The notes under the pieces were generated by a model that was given only the letters and a program-made list of their open reading frames with translations, was not told the DNA's origin and did not search any database. Source: Hydractinia symbiolongicarpus (taxonomy: Eukaryota; Cnidaria; Hydrozoa; Anthoathecata; Hydractiniidae). From it: a DNA stretch of 64,000 nucleotides. Both the position numbers and the translations under genes were made by a program. The stretch is from assembly GCF_029227915.1 (NCBI RefSeq), contig NC_079879.1:18848001-18912000 (forward strand). Reading direction: 5' to 3'. Shown one piece after another: positions 12,055 through 25,900 of this stretch (the first letter of the stretch is position 1; every line of letters begins with the position of its first letter).

Positions 12055-15000
12055 ATGCCAAGTTTGCCATTTGATCAGGCAACTCTTGAGGAAGTATTGG
12101 AGGTGAGAGGTGAGCCATTGTATGAGGAAGAGTTATGGGCCTTGGTAATGGAAGGTGTTAATGCACTGAGAAGTGTTTTATCTAAAGGTCTGTTAGTTTG
12201 TTTTTGTTTTATTTTTCACTGTTTTTTTTCAAATAGTATTTCTACGAAAGTACCTATGTGCTATACAAAGTTAGTTTTTATATGAAGAGTTGAATTAGCA
12301 TTTTGCACGAAAAAAATTAGATATATAACTGATACATTTTTTTACCACATGAGAATATACTAAAATTAGTCTACACCCCTGTTTTAATCAATGTAAATAG
12401 CATGTGAAAACTGTTAAATTAAAATACTGTCTTTCATTTTAAATCTTGAGTTAGCTTTTCTCTTTTATTCTCTGTTATCAATTTTAACATGATCAAAGCT
12501 AGTTTACTATGAACGCCTTGTTTTATACTTTTTAGGTGAACGTGATGAACGGCTGTACCATCTGGCACATACTTTAAGACCTGACACGATTTTACTTTGT
12601 TTAAATGGAAGAATTAGATTTGCAATTACTAAGCATGGTAAAATAACCTTTAAGTTTTCAGTATTCGTAACGATTACTTATGGGCGCTAACATTTAAGGT
12701 GTTAAGTTGACTTGTAAATAGTGTGCCTAGTACGTTTCAAGAAAAAGTATTGTAAGCTGTTTTGCTTTGTTTGATTATGATATGTTTATATATTTTTAGT
12801 TAAAACTGATCCAAGATTTGTTCCACCTGAAACTTACTCTGAAAAATCGAAGTCAAAGTCGAATATGGAAAAGGTATAAGAAATGTCTACAGATTTAATA
12901 CAAAATATTTTAAGAAATCGTCATCTTTAATGTGAGAAACAAATGTGCTGCTTTAAAGTTTTTAAATTAAAGACTTTTTGTTTTAGTCAATATGCCTTTA
13001 TTCGTTGCTGTTGTTGTCTTAGATGCTGATTTACTCTTTGGGCATGGCCGTGTTAAGTGCTGCAGAGAATGGAGAAAGTGTTGTAAGTTTTAAAAATTTT
13101 AACTTTTTTCAGCATTAACCCAAAATATATTGAAGATACAGAATCCTTTCCATGCTGTTTTAATAACTTTCATTGTGAAACTATTTTGATACGATTGTTT
13201 AAAATATCATTTGCGATACAATGTAAAGGTGTTAATGACAGATTATTAAAACACATTTTAAACAATGTTAAACCAATAAAACCAATTAAACTTGTTAAAC
13301 ATAATATATTTTTTTGTAAAAGGACGTGGAAACATCCCTTCAAAGCCTAAAATTTGCTGCACTTTCTTCAGAAACGATGAGCAGACATCCTTACAGAGCT
13401 TAACAATTAATGCACTTTGATCTAGAATGCCCAGAATACATTCTTTTAGCTTAATTGAAGCTTAATGTTGCCATATTTCATTGTAAACAAGAATGCCACC
13501 CTACTAAGATTAATTTCTTGTGTTTTGTACTAAAATGAGAAGAAAAATTCTTTGCAAAGCTTTGAAAACTCTGTATTTCGTTCTAAAATAATGAGAAAAC
13601 GTTTTTGAAGCTTCAATATGGCCATATTCTTCTTAATTAAAAAAAGCGTCTCATCGAAGATTAAATAGCGTCATAATTCTTTCGAAAAGGACGAAAAAAC
13701 GTCCAACAAAGCATTAAAGTTGGTGTAAAAAAGAAAAAACCTCTGCGAAGCATAAAAGTCACCATACTTCCTTCTGAAATGTTGAAACGAATTATGCTAT
13801 GTGAAACGATCATACATAAACATAAAAAAATATAGTTTTTAATGTTTTTGTATGATCGAATTTAAAACAAACAGTACAAAATAATTTTGGAAACGATCTT
13901 GGAGACAATCCCCATATGGCCATAACTCAAAAGTACCCCTTAAATTTCTATGAAACACTTATAATTGGGAAAATTTAAAGCTTTCGTTAGAATTATCCTT
14001 AAAACTTGAAACTTACACAATTTATTTAATCAAGAAAAATGATTCTGCAAAGTTTGGACACTGTTTAGGCAATTTTGATTTTTATGCAAGTAAAGTTATA
14101 ATGTGTCATTTTTCAATTCGAATAGGACAACAGTTAATATGTGAAAATGTTTCCTGATTTCTAATAAGCAACATGTTATCAACAAAAAACGAACTGCTTA
14201 AGAGCTTTATTAACGCATTAAAAACCAAATTATGAGAATCAAGAAATATATTAGAGCCTGGGCGAGTTGGCTAAGTGTTGGCCCGATTGACAAGTCAGCT
14301 GATTGAAAAAATTGCATAATTTATGGGAAAAGTCAACCCGGGACAAAACCTACAGTGTTGCCCAGTTGAAACAAAAGGCATTTCATTTTTTAATAATGGC
14401 AGATGCAAGATGTAAACAAACAAGCAAAATTAAAACAAAATTATCATTTAGGGAGTTTATAATCTACTCCACAAGTTCTAAAGTCTAATTAAACTTCTAG
14501 GCTGCTGCTTTGCTTGCTATTATTGTTTTTCTTCTGTTTTGGATTGCAAAACGAATGCTTTTCTTTTTCAACCTGGCACCTGGTCTTGGCAAAGTGACAT
14601 TAAATGAACCTAGCCAACCCACCTAACCAACCCGTCACGGGTTAAAAAAATGCGCCTGGTTGACTCACCTCATATAATGTCAAGTGTTTTTTAGTAGTGA
14701 TCTGCCATTGTGCCAAGCTGTTTAATTTTATCATACTGAGCATGTGGGGAGCCCACTCCCCTCATATATTCAGGCTCTTAGACTTAGTGGTATCAGTTTT
14801 TAGATAAGTACTGTGTTTGCAAATCCTACCAAATCGGATTTATTCACTTTCAATTTTTAAAAAACTTGTGTAATTTTGGTGGAACATGTCCAGCACCTGA
14901 AAATAGCAAATTTTATCAAATGCGTTTTAGAGCTTTTAAGATTGAAAAGTCGTGTGAAAGTGAAAATCACTTTTTTGTTGAAAGCCTAGTCACGTGAGTA

Positions 15001-16966
15001 TGTTTATACAGCTGGATCATATAAGGTATAAATATTTTACTGCCAGGGGCAACTGGATTGATACTGAAGCAGTAGAAAAAATAGCTTTTTATTACAATAG
15101 GTCTTTCTGGGCAACTGGGTTGATAATGAAATGGAAGCTTTTTAGTTATTCCTATAAAAGAACCAAACTTTTTGTAACTTCGAATGTGTAGTTTAATCTA
15201 CAATCTTTTGAATATTTAGGATTATGTGATTTTTTATAAGAAAAATTGTTTTATTTTTTTAAATAATATTGTGCTAATTATTATCACACTTATGTCCAAG
15301 ATTTAACATCTAAATCACTGAAAGAATTCAAACATTAAAAAAAATGAAAATTAAGAAACTTCCTTTTCTGAAAAGGCATCAAAACTTCGGCCGCTTTCCT
15401 TTCCATGTCTTTTTTGTTTGGGGTCTGCAATTTTTTTAGATCTGACACTTCAGTGCAATGGCTTCATAAACAATCAATTCATGTCCTGAAGACATTTTTA
15501 TTAGAAGTATTTGTTTTAAAATTATGTACAAAATGATTCGTCTTTTTTTTTCTTTCACACATTGATTTATGAATTTTGAAAAACAACTTAATGAGTATTA
15601 ATTAATACACACCTTGCATTAATGCAATACTGGCATGACTTGGTGTAGTAAGGTATATATAGTTCTAAAAATTTGAAGTTTTGTTATAAATTTGTCAGAA
15701 GTGCCATTGAAACTTGCTAAATGAAAAACCAATCCATTTTTTTTATATATACACATGAAAGCATTATAAATTTATAAGGAGCATTTTTACACCAGTTATT
15801 ACATCCTCTTATAGAAATTCCAACTTGACAGAAATCTAGATGCACTTCTTTGCAACATGGTTGAAGATATCTACTATATGCGATCAAGTATCTCTGAAAT
15901 AATTCAAGTATGTTATATTTTTGTCTGTTCTTGTATTCATCTTCTTAATTTTGAGCTGCAGCGTTATATAATTTTTTAGTCTAATAAATATATATTTTAT
16001 AAGGTTTTATAGAATCCATACTATATCAAAAGAATAATCTAAATTTTGCCAAAAAAAACAAAAAAAAATCTTTGCTTAATAAGACAAAAAGTATCGAAAT
16101 ATTAAAGGTGTTCATTGTTCTTTATTAACTTCAAGAAATGCAAAGGTTGACAGAAAAAGAAACTAAAAGAAAAGAAAATATTTTGAAGCACCCACTTTAA
16201 AAACAAGATATTAAAAACTAATATTTCTGAAAAAGCCATTCTAAATAGCTCAAGGTATTTAACAATTTTTATTTTGGTCTGACAGAGTGTTTTTGTTGGA
16301 CCATTATTATACAGCCTGCATTATTTAAAAAAAAAACATGTTATAAAAATAACCTTACACTCAGGTGAGATGCTTTCTTAATAATTGATAACCTTACTCA
16401 TTAATCCTTGAACAACGGATTTAAACTAATGTGTCTGCTACCTCAAAACATTAACTAATTTAATACCAGCCCCATGGGTCTATTTTTAATAGCTTTTTGT
16501 TTTAGATGAGGTATTGACTAGAAAAATTATGACTTTACCTATTACAAGAATTTTAGAAAGTTTTATTACTGTTACTAAAATGAAAGTGATAATTTTTTTT
16601 ATTTTGTTTGTGAAAACATTTTTTCATTTTATTTTTTTATTTTACATTATAAATTAGGCAAATATAAAGTAAAAGATGAAGAAATTGGAAAAGGCAGTTT
16701 TTAGAGAAAATGATGACATCAGCAAGAAAAAATAGTCTTAGTAACGTTTTTAGTAATGCTTAGTAACTGTGGCACATTTTATAGTCCTTTCCTAAATTTA
16801 ATGCAAGTGGTAAAATTATGACCCCCTTAAAAATGAAACTGAAAGCTGACTATTAAATGTTTTATTTTTTTTTTCTTAGGTATGTCTTGAACATATTGAT
16901 TCTACTACTTGTTATATAAAAATCAAAAGTATGGCTGCAGAAATTGTTGGTCCTTATGGCTTGGAG
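12055..16966 (+). other. PTPN13 KIND domain exons
   Basis: Coding exons 12055-12187, 12536-12637, 12800-12873, 13023-13082, 15815-15907 and 16880-16966 encode residues 1-183. Recognisable blocks are EVRGEPLYEEELWALVMEG, DTILLCLNGRIRFA, FVPPE, the conserved IYSLGMAVLSAAE and LLCNMVEDIYYMRSS. KIND is a non-catalytic relative of the protein-kinase C-lobe; catalytic motifs are absent, as expected. The intron 13083-15814 is long and contains a degenerate minisatellite. Confidence 0.88.
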
Positions 16967-19900
16967 GTATGATGGTGTTAATGTTTACTGGTTTTAGGGT
17001 GACCAGCAGATATAGATAAGATACCCAAATATCTGGATAAAACATTAACATTTAAACAGGCAGTAAAATTGGGCATTATCCACATATATGTATATATTAC
17101 TAAATCAAGTACCTTAGATGTTGATATCAAGCATCTAACCTTCCTCTGCTTTATAAATGGTTGCAACAGCGTTTCTTTCATTATGTTTGATCAACCATTT
17201 TAATTCAACTAGCCCATAAGCCTATGGAAAAATTCAATTAGGCAGAAGAACAATGAAAGAGATATGTCGTTTGTATTTTGATGATGTCTGCATATACACC
17301 AAAAATCATTTTAGAATTTTTATCTATTTTGTCTTTATTTATTTTTTTTTTCTATTTTGTTTGTTTTGTTTATTTTGTTGAGCTTAAAACGCTGTTCAAG
17401 ATGATGTATGGAATCGTGTGTTTTAGACAAATGTTTAAAAAGATTTTGGTGTTTAAAGGTTTTTGATGATATCATTATCCTGTTTGTTCCAAAATAGGTT
17501 GACACAGCTTTAGGATATTAGGATGGGACTGAAATAGGATATCCTGCTATTTCAGTCTCAGGTGGTTCCTAGTTATCCATTTCCAAGCTATTATGCCTAA
17601 ATTTAAAAGTGCAATGCAATGGTTTCACTAATGATAATTAACTATAATAAGTATATGATAAGTATGTCAAACTAATGTATTAATGTCATCAAACAAACAA
17701 TATCCTCTTTGCAAGAGTGACAGATACACACAGTGTTTTATTAAAGAGACTAGTCGATAAGCCTATGGTAAATATCCAGTTCAGCAAAAGAACAATTTAA
17801 AATATCTGTCATTATATTTTTCACTGATCGTCTGTAACAACGATTTATAGAAGATTCTTTTTTCATGTTTTTGCGATTTTATTATCCATTTTTATTTTAG
17901 CTGACAAAGTGTTTACACTTGTCTAAAACAAAAAATGCTTTTATACTTTGATGTTCTGAAAGATCAAAAGATGTATTATCATTGCAACTTGCACAAAAAA
18001 AGAGTTGTTAGAAACTTTATTTGAACATATTATTTAGTATTCGTTATGTATTAATACTTTTATTATGTTTAAAAAGTGTTTTTAGCATGGGACTTAAAAA
18101 TGACCTTTTTTATTTGTTTAAAGTTATTGTGGTACTTCATTCGTGTGACAATTATTTTATTGTCGTAGTTCTGCCATCTTACATCCTGAGAAAGACAAAA
18201 ATTTAATTAAAACTTGCTGTCACCATTTTGAATTCCTAGTAGTACTAATACTAATAAGTACTAATTTTCAGACCTTCAGGCTGTCAAGTAGATTGTTCCA
18301 TATTGCGGACATCGTGGAAAGTTCAGCTACTGTTTACTTGTTTACTTGGATTACATTTGCAACCTACTGTTGTTAAGTGATTCTGTTTGGCCATATCAAG
18401 AAATACTATATTCAGGATTGTAGCTAGAACACACAGTGATTTTGGTCTATTGTGTGTATTTTGTGCATGTTTAGCACAAATGGGTACCTAGAGAACATGC
18501 AGCAATAAAAAGATATTTTTGGAATTTATAATTCAAAATATTTAAAATTAAAAGACACTACTTTTTTTTCTTTTTTTTAGCCATTAACAGCCAACACAGA
18601 ATTGATCCTTCCCCAAATACCCACAAAATCTTTGACGAATGGAGATAACAAGGAAAATTACCCATTCGATCCTGGTCCAATGTCACACATACAACCTATG
18701 GAAGCCTTGAAACCAGTCACTTCATCCAAAGAAAAGGGAATAACCATAGACATAACTGGTATATAAATACTCTATTGAGTTCATAGTGATTATAATGCTA
18801 AAATAACATTGACGTAGTTGTGTTCTTTTTCTAAAATAGAATTAAATTTGAAAAATCAGAAGCATGTTGCTAGACTATATCTTGTTTCTTGATTTATCAT
18901 GGTTTATTTCTGTTTTTAGATCATGGTGGTCGACCAATGCTAAATTCACTTGACCAAAACTCTTGGGACATCCCAAAACAACAAGCAAACTCCCCTTCCA
19001 CAAGACATCCTTTGTCACCAAGATCACTGAACATGGACGGTGGGAGAATGACAAACTTTTCAAAACCTGATGTGGTTGGGGCACCTGAGCAGCTGCTAGA
19101 ATCAAAAGCCTGGTCACCAACTTATTCTAGTCCTGACTTTAAAGTTCTAATGGATTTAGAACATAAAAAGCTTGCTGAAGACGGGTATACCAGAGATGTA
19201 CCTAGGATGATTTCTCCAAGCAAAAACTATAGAAGTATGCCAGCATTAAATAACATGGCAGAACAACAATCACCACCTTTGAATCACCAATATAAACACA
19301 AAATAAAGGGTAAATTGTTTTACTGATTTAAGTTTTATGTAAGCACTTTGATCCAATACAAAAAAAGGAAAAGAAAGAAAAATATACTTTTTCTGTGTCA
19401 AAATACACTTTAATTAGATGGTGCGCTGTTGCGGTTTCATACGTAACAATATTATTACCAGTTAGGGTATACTGTATGAATAATAAGAAAAAATTAAATA
19501 CAATTTGAAAGTAATATATCTAAACCTTTGTTCACTTAAAATTAAAAAAAAAAATATCACATTTTACTTTATATTTTGATTCTCAAATCATATTCCAATA
19601 AAAGTTACTGTTTTTCATTAGAAACACCAGTGGGATTACCCCGTTACAAAAGTGCCAGTTTTATAGCAGATTCTACATCCGTTCATACACCCACCAGTCA
19701 GTATTCATCCCAAATTTCATTAACACATGGTGCATATGTATTGGATGCAGATTCCAATTGGGGACAAACTTTAAAAAGGTTGATACAATTTGATAGTATA
19801 GCTTTTGGTAAAGTCACATTAAGTTTTTTATGTCGTTTTTTAAAGTACGTAGTATGAATAGTAGGGAGAGAAAATCTTTAATTGCTCATGCCTTGAAAAT

Positions 19901-22900
19901 AAAATACAGAGAAAAATACAATGTGATTTTTAATTAATGGTTACTAATTTTTCTTTAGGTTTGGTAGTGGCAGTACAATATCTCAATACTCAGATGATGG
20001 CTCAAAATATTTTACAACTTTGCAGCCACAACAATATCGACCAATCGAGTTGGTGAGATAATTATTTTACAACACTAGATCGTTTTTTAGAAATTAGATT
20101 GTTTTTTTTAATGGCTAATAAATGTATCTGGTAATTGTTTTCCAGCCCCACTTAGGTCCTGAGTTTATTCGAATATCTGCAGATCCGGACACTGCTTTCG
20201 TTGACATAACACCAGTAGGTTCTCTTTTTCTGTTTGCGTAATTTTTTGACTATCATTAAATGTGAAATTTTTCATGCATTATTGTTGTGTTCCCAGATGT
20301 AATTTTTGTTACTGTTGCAGTGTTTTTTTTTCTTGTTACAGCCTCGTTTAGGACCATTGCCAAAAGGTACACGTCCAGTATCAGTTTTTCTCCCTAACAC
20401 ACAAAAAGTGCAAACTAATGTCCAGGTGAGGAGTAAATTTTTAGATTATGTATTTTTGAAATAGCTGCATGCTCTATATTGTTTAATTACCTTCTCTTAT
20501 TTGCCAAAACTATTTGATTTTTTCTTATTATTTTAAAGAAATACTATGAAATGGTATACAGGAATTTCAAAGTAATAAAAAATATTTTTGGTGCCATGAA
20601 AGCTGTTCAGACAGGCGTATACTTCATAAAAGTAAAAATTCTTTATTTTTTTCCAGGTGAATTCTAAGGGAAAGGAGTTATTTGATCAAATTGTTGTCTA
20701 TTTGGGTTTAAAGGAAACCGTTTATTTTGGTTTAACAGAAATCAAAGGTTTGTAATTGTTAAAAGATAAAACCCATAATCAAACCGATATGTATTACGTT
20801 TTTTGTTGATTACTTAAATGTTTTGTAGTATATAGAAATATTTTTTATCATGTCTATACAATCAGTATATTTTTAAAATAATTGTTTCATTTTTAAATAT
20901 TACCACACAGTTAATTCCAGTCTAAGAAACCCACACATAATAGAGTTTTAAAAGAAAAATTACTTTAAAATTGTCAAAGCAATTGTGTGACATTTTATTA
21001 ACTTCATTTGGATCTTGGATGAAAAAGTAAATTTAATTGACTGTAATAATACTATTTTTCTAATACGATTTTTTTTGCTATTTCTAGATGAAGAACATCT
21101 CTTCCTGGACTTAGACACAAAATTATCAAAGCATGCCCCTGCTGGCTGGAAGGATGAGGTACAAAATTATTCCTGCTGAAAGTGTTAATGATTGTCTTTC
21201 CCATATAAGTGCTGATATTGTAGTTCTTAGCTTATTTAACTTGTAGGGAGTTGTTATCTAGCCTTATAGCAGTTTGCATGACAGTTAAAAAAGCAAATTG
21301 GAGCTACTTCTTATGTAGCTCTAGTGGGTAACATAAAGATGCTAAACCTTAGTGTGTATGAAACACTTAGATATACTGTTAAAATCAAGCAAAGAGAGTA
21401 GAACATTATGAGAAGTACTCTTCATGTTGTAGAAAGAGGATAAACTGGGCTTGACATGAACATGAACCATATAAGTCTTTACTTAGCCACCAATGGCAAC
21501 TAGAATTTTTGGAAACCCTAAAAAGGTACAAAAACAGGCAAGAATTTCAAGGGTTAAAGTTGAAGTTTATAAGAATCACATTTATATGATGATTGTGTTT
21601 GAAGTACCTGATAGTTATTTCATTAATAATTTATTAATCATATTTATTAGAATCCAAAAAAGAGGAAGATAGAATTCATATTGCATTTTAAAGTCAAGTT
21701 CTTTGTGGAGAACCCAAGTACTCTCAAGTATGTATTTTCATGTTATTGCTATTGTTTTTTAATGTTCTGCTGTGAATTTTTAATAATTGGACAAGAAGAG
21801 CTCTCTTTGTATTTACAGGATTATTATTCAAGGCCATACTGTTTTATTTTGGGTCTAAATGAGTAAAAAGGTTGAATAAAAAAATCCCTAACTCGTTTTT
21901 TACCTTTCATATTTGTAATAATGATTACATAACATTTTAATGCAAATTCACTCTTGCAAACCACGAAACTAATGTAACTGTGCAGAAATAAAAATTTAAA
22001 AACACGAATCAACACATCATCAAATAAAACTCGTTTTGTATCGAGTATTTAAAGTTATTCAGTTATATTTTCTTGATTTATTGAAAGCCTTTAATAGAAC
22101 ATGTACATGGACATATGCACAAAAGTATACTTTAAATGATCCTTTGTTATGATTTTGGCATCAATGTGTCCATATAAAATAAAATCTTAATAATTAATGG
22201 CTTTTCTTAATTTTTGCAAGCATGTAACTAAAGCATAAAATCTTCTAATGTTCCCACTTAGACACAACTTAACTGCACATTTATACTACATCCAACTCCG
22301 TCAAGATCTGTTGAGTGGGTATACCCATTGTCCAGATGAAACCTTATTGCTGTTAACATCGTATGCTCTTCAAGCTGAGTATGGACCATTTGAACCAGAA
22401 TATCATGGAACAGAATATTTTCGAATTGAAAGTTATTTACCTGGTCGAGTATGTTTTACTACTGCTAGTATTTATGATGTCTATAAAATTAAAGTACCTC
22501 TGATGGTCTTTCTGAATAAGAAAATAAGACAAGAGAAGGGTTAAAACAGCTAAGAAGTAAAATGATTCACATATAGATCTCATTATACTATTTTTTTTGT
22601 TTGTTCCAGTCATATTTTATCTTGTTTTATTGTTTTCAACACAGCTTTGTTGATATCAATATGCAGTTTAAAACAATTTGACGTTTATGCAAAGGCTCTT
22701 TTAACTTTTAAATTACTTTGATCTCTTCAAAAAAAAAATTCTCGTTTAATTCAGGTTTTAAGCCGTATGAGTCGATTAGAATTACTTCGAAAACTACCAT
22801 TAATGCATCAATCTCACAATGCCTTGGAGAGTCATGCAGCTGAAGCTGGTTTTTTAGAGGAGGCCAAAAAGTTGCCTGAGTATGGTGTCATCTTTCATAA

Positions 22901-25900
22901 AGTGTCAAGAGTAAGCAACTTGTTTTTTTGTCTGTGATATCTAAATTTTTTTTAAAAAAGGGTACACACAAATATAGGTTTACGCTTACACAGACTTGGT
23001 CTCAATCAGCATCTATGGATACGAAAGTTGTTTCGCTTTCTACTTTTTGTTGACTGACTTTGACCGTTTTGATCAAATTGAGCATTTTTGTTATACTGAA
23101 AACTTGCCTGTTGTTATCATTATGTAAAATAACAATTTTTTTTTAAATTTATTGAAATAAGATAACTTTATCTTATTTTACTGATCTGAGATAACTTTCA
23201 TTCTTTTTCAGTCAAAGAAGATAGAAACAGACATTGTATGGCTTGGTATATGTGTCAAAGGAATTATTATATTAGAGGTAAATCAATATGTTTAAGTAAC
23301 TTATGTGTAAGTAGCGGATAAAATGTAAAAGAAATTGGTTGTGTTGTATATTTATAATTTTAGCCTAAAGGTAAACAAAGGGCTGCAGTTCATAAACAAG
23401 AATGGAACTTGATAAAAGAATTCAATTTTGAGGTATGATTGTTCTTACTTCATAAAGCATGTAATGGATATGGGCATTAAAATAAGCCTGTTGTTTTAAA
23501 AAATAAACGAAGAAAAACGTGGTAAAATTATGATCATGTGTAGCATTGATGTCAAAAGTACCCAAAATCTAATCGTGACAGAATTGTTCTTAGCAAATAA
23601 TTATGATTACCATAAAAGCTAATTTAAGAAACTGATTTTGGAATAATTATTTTTTTAACCGGTAAAATGTAGGTGCAATTAAATGTACTAAAGAGAGGCC
23701 TTTTCAGCGGGAGTGATAAACCTGTTTTTTGGAATTTGCTGTTGTATAGAACAATTTTATGCTAAAATATAACACTAATATTTTGTAGAGTGTTTTATAT
23801 ACGTGAAAAGTTACCATTTGATTTTTAGAAAAAGAAATTTTTAATCAAACCAAAAAATCCGGAAGAACATCCTAAAATGGTTTTCTACACAAATCATTAT
23901 CGAAGGTATGTTGGTCTGTGTTTTTTTTTTAATGTTAGTTCTGGTTAGCGCACACCGATCATAAATTTTTGTAACACTTGTTTGGTTTTAGATCAAAATA
24001 TTTATTCAAGATGTGCCAATCATTCCATCGTTTTCAGATTTTTAACGAAACTAGAGCATCCAGCAAACCTACAATGCAAGGTACATAATCATATCTCATA
24101 TGCGGACTTACTGTAGTGTGATACTTAAGGAATACCTTTTAGACTTTGTGCTTAAGCAACACGTAAATAATGCAAGAAGGGGGAATGGTGCCTAAAATAG
24201 CAAGGAACTGTAATTCAAATAGCAAGTTTTCATGAGGTTGTTAAGAACATTATTATTGTTAAATTTTCTTACATCCTATTTTAGGCTCTCTAGTAAAAAA
24301 AGACGTGAAGGAAAGTAAACAATATTTTGAAGACAAAAAAGCAGGTATTGTATTGTACAATTATTCAGAGAATATTGGGACAAGACTGCACAAAAAATCT
24401 TGTTTCGATTGCAATTCTCCACAATATGTTTGATGTATATTTGTGAGTTGCAGGTTGGTTTGCATTTTTTGAAAAGATGTTTAAAATTTCAGCACCTATT
24501 ATGACCTAGTATAAAGACAAAGGTAACAACAACTTTAATGATAACCTTATCTATATTTTTCAGATGTGAACCAACAACAGAATAATGACAGAGAAAAAAA
24601 AATTGTCTTGGTAAACTTGCGAAAGACTTCAAAGGAAGGGTTAGGGATAACAATAGTTGGCGGTGAAGATTCTAATCGAATATCTCAAGGAATATTTATA
24701 AAGAAAATAAAGCCTGGAAGTTTATGTGCTAAGGATGAAAGATTAAATGAAGGTATATGGCCTAACTCTCTCTGTATACACATGCTTTAACCCTATTTAT
24801 ATTGGGGGAGATTCCACCACCAGCCCAACTTTTTTATAACTCCTAAAATATTGCTCAAACAGGTTAAAACCTGGTTAATTTCAACATTTTTCTATTTGGT
24901 AACTTTTGATGAAAAAAAAAATTTTAAATATCGTTTTGTGACTTGCTATGGTAATCGTATTGCTAAATGTGGTCCTAACCTTTTTAACAATGTTTTTATT
25001 CACCGTTTGTATTTGTCATGTAAATTATAGCGGGTGATGACCTAGGAACCATTTTGCAAACAAAATTCATGTGCAAACCAATCGACTCCTTGAATAATAT
25101 GAATATTATCATGTTATGAGCAAGCGAGTTTATTCTATGCTATGTTTCGACAGCTACAGCTGTCATCGACGGGCAATGATCGTAATCATCTTTGGCTATT
25201 TATTATTTGAAGAGATAATTGAAGGATCGAAATTAACCAATCAGATCACAGCAATTAAAGTAACTTTTTTCACGGACCCAGATGGAAGCAATAAATTGAT
25301 TAAAATCTTTCCTTTTTCTAAAAGTTCGCTTTATGTTACGTTTCAAAAATCGAGCCCTTGTGGTCAGCAGCGAAAACACAGCAAAATTGCTGAAATTATC
25401 AAATTTTAATCCTTAATCAATTTTTTTAATGCTGTTTAAGGTGGTTTAACCCGCCCGGGGAATTCGATGCCATATAGGCCAGTATGAATAGCGTTAATGA
25501 CTTATGAACATGTTTGTTTATGCTTGTTTATCATAAAAAATTAGGTAAAATCGTAGCTTCATTAACAAAGAGGTTAACTTTTTGTTGCTTTCAAAATGAT
25601 AAAAAAAAAACATTCTAAAGTTATCAACAAAAAGCATGCAAAATTGGGCATTTTTTTAATCATAGAATTAATATTTACCCTTTATTTAAAATCATTTTGT
25701 CATTTTTGTAAATTTGCAATCCTGATAGCAACCCAAATATCCTAATAGATTTTGATACCGATGAACCAGTACCATCTCAGACGCTTAAAAATATGTTTCA
25801 TTTGTCAAAATGAATTTAAAGTGGTTTAATTGGCTGCCAGAGAAAAACTGCCTTTTTTGCTCTCGTAGTCTGATATCCTAAAAGAACTCTGGATTGATCA

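Noticed and set aside
14250-14700. Another tRNA-derived repeat (GAGTTGGCTAAGTG ... AACCCGGGAC, then AGCCAACCC words)
   Set aside because: The A-box-like and B-box-like words are too far apart and degraded, and the loosely inverted GTTGGCTA/TAGCCAAC words do not define ends.
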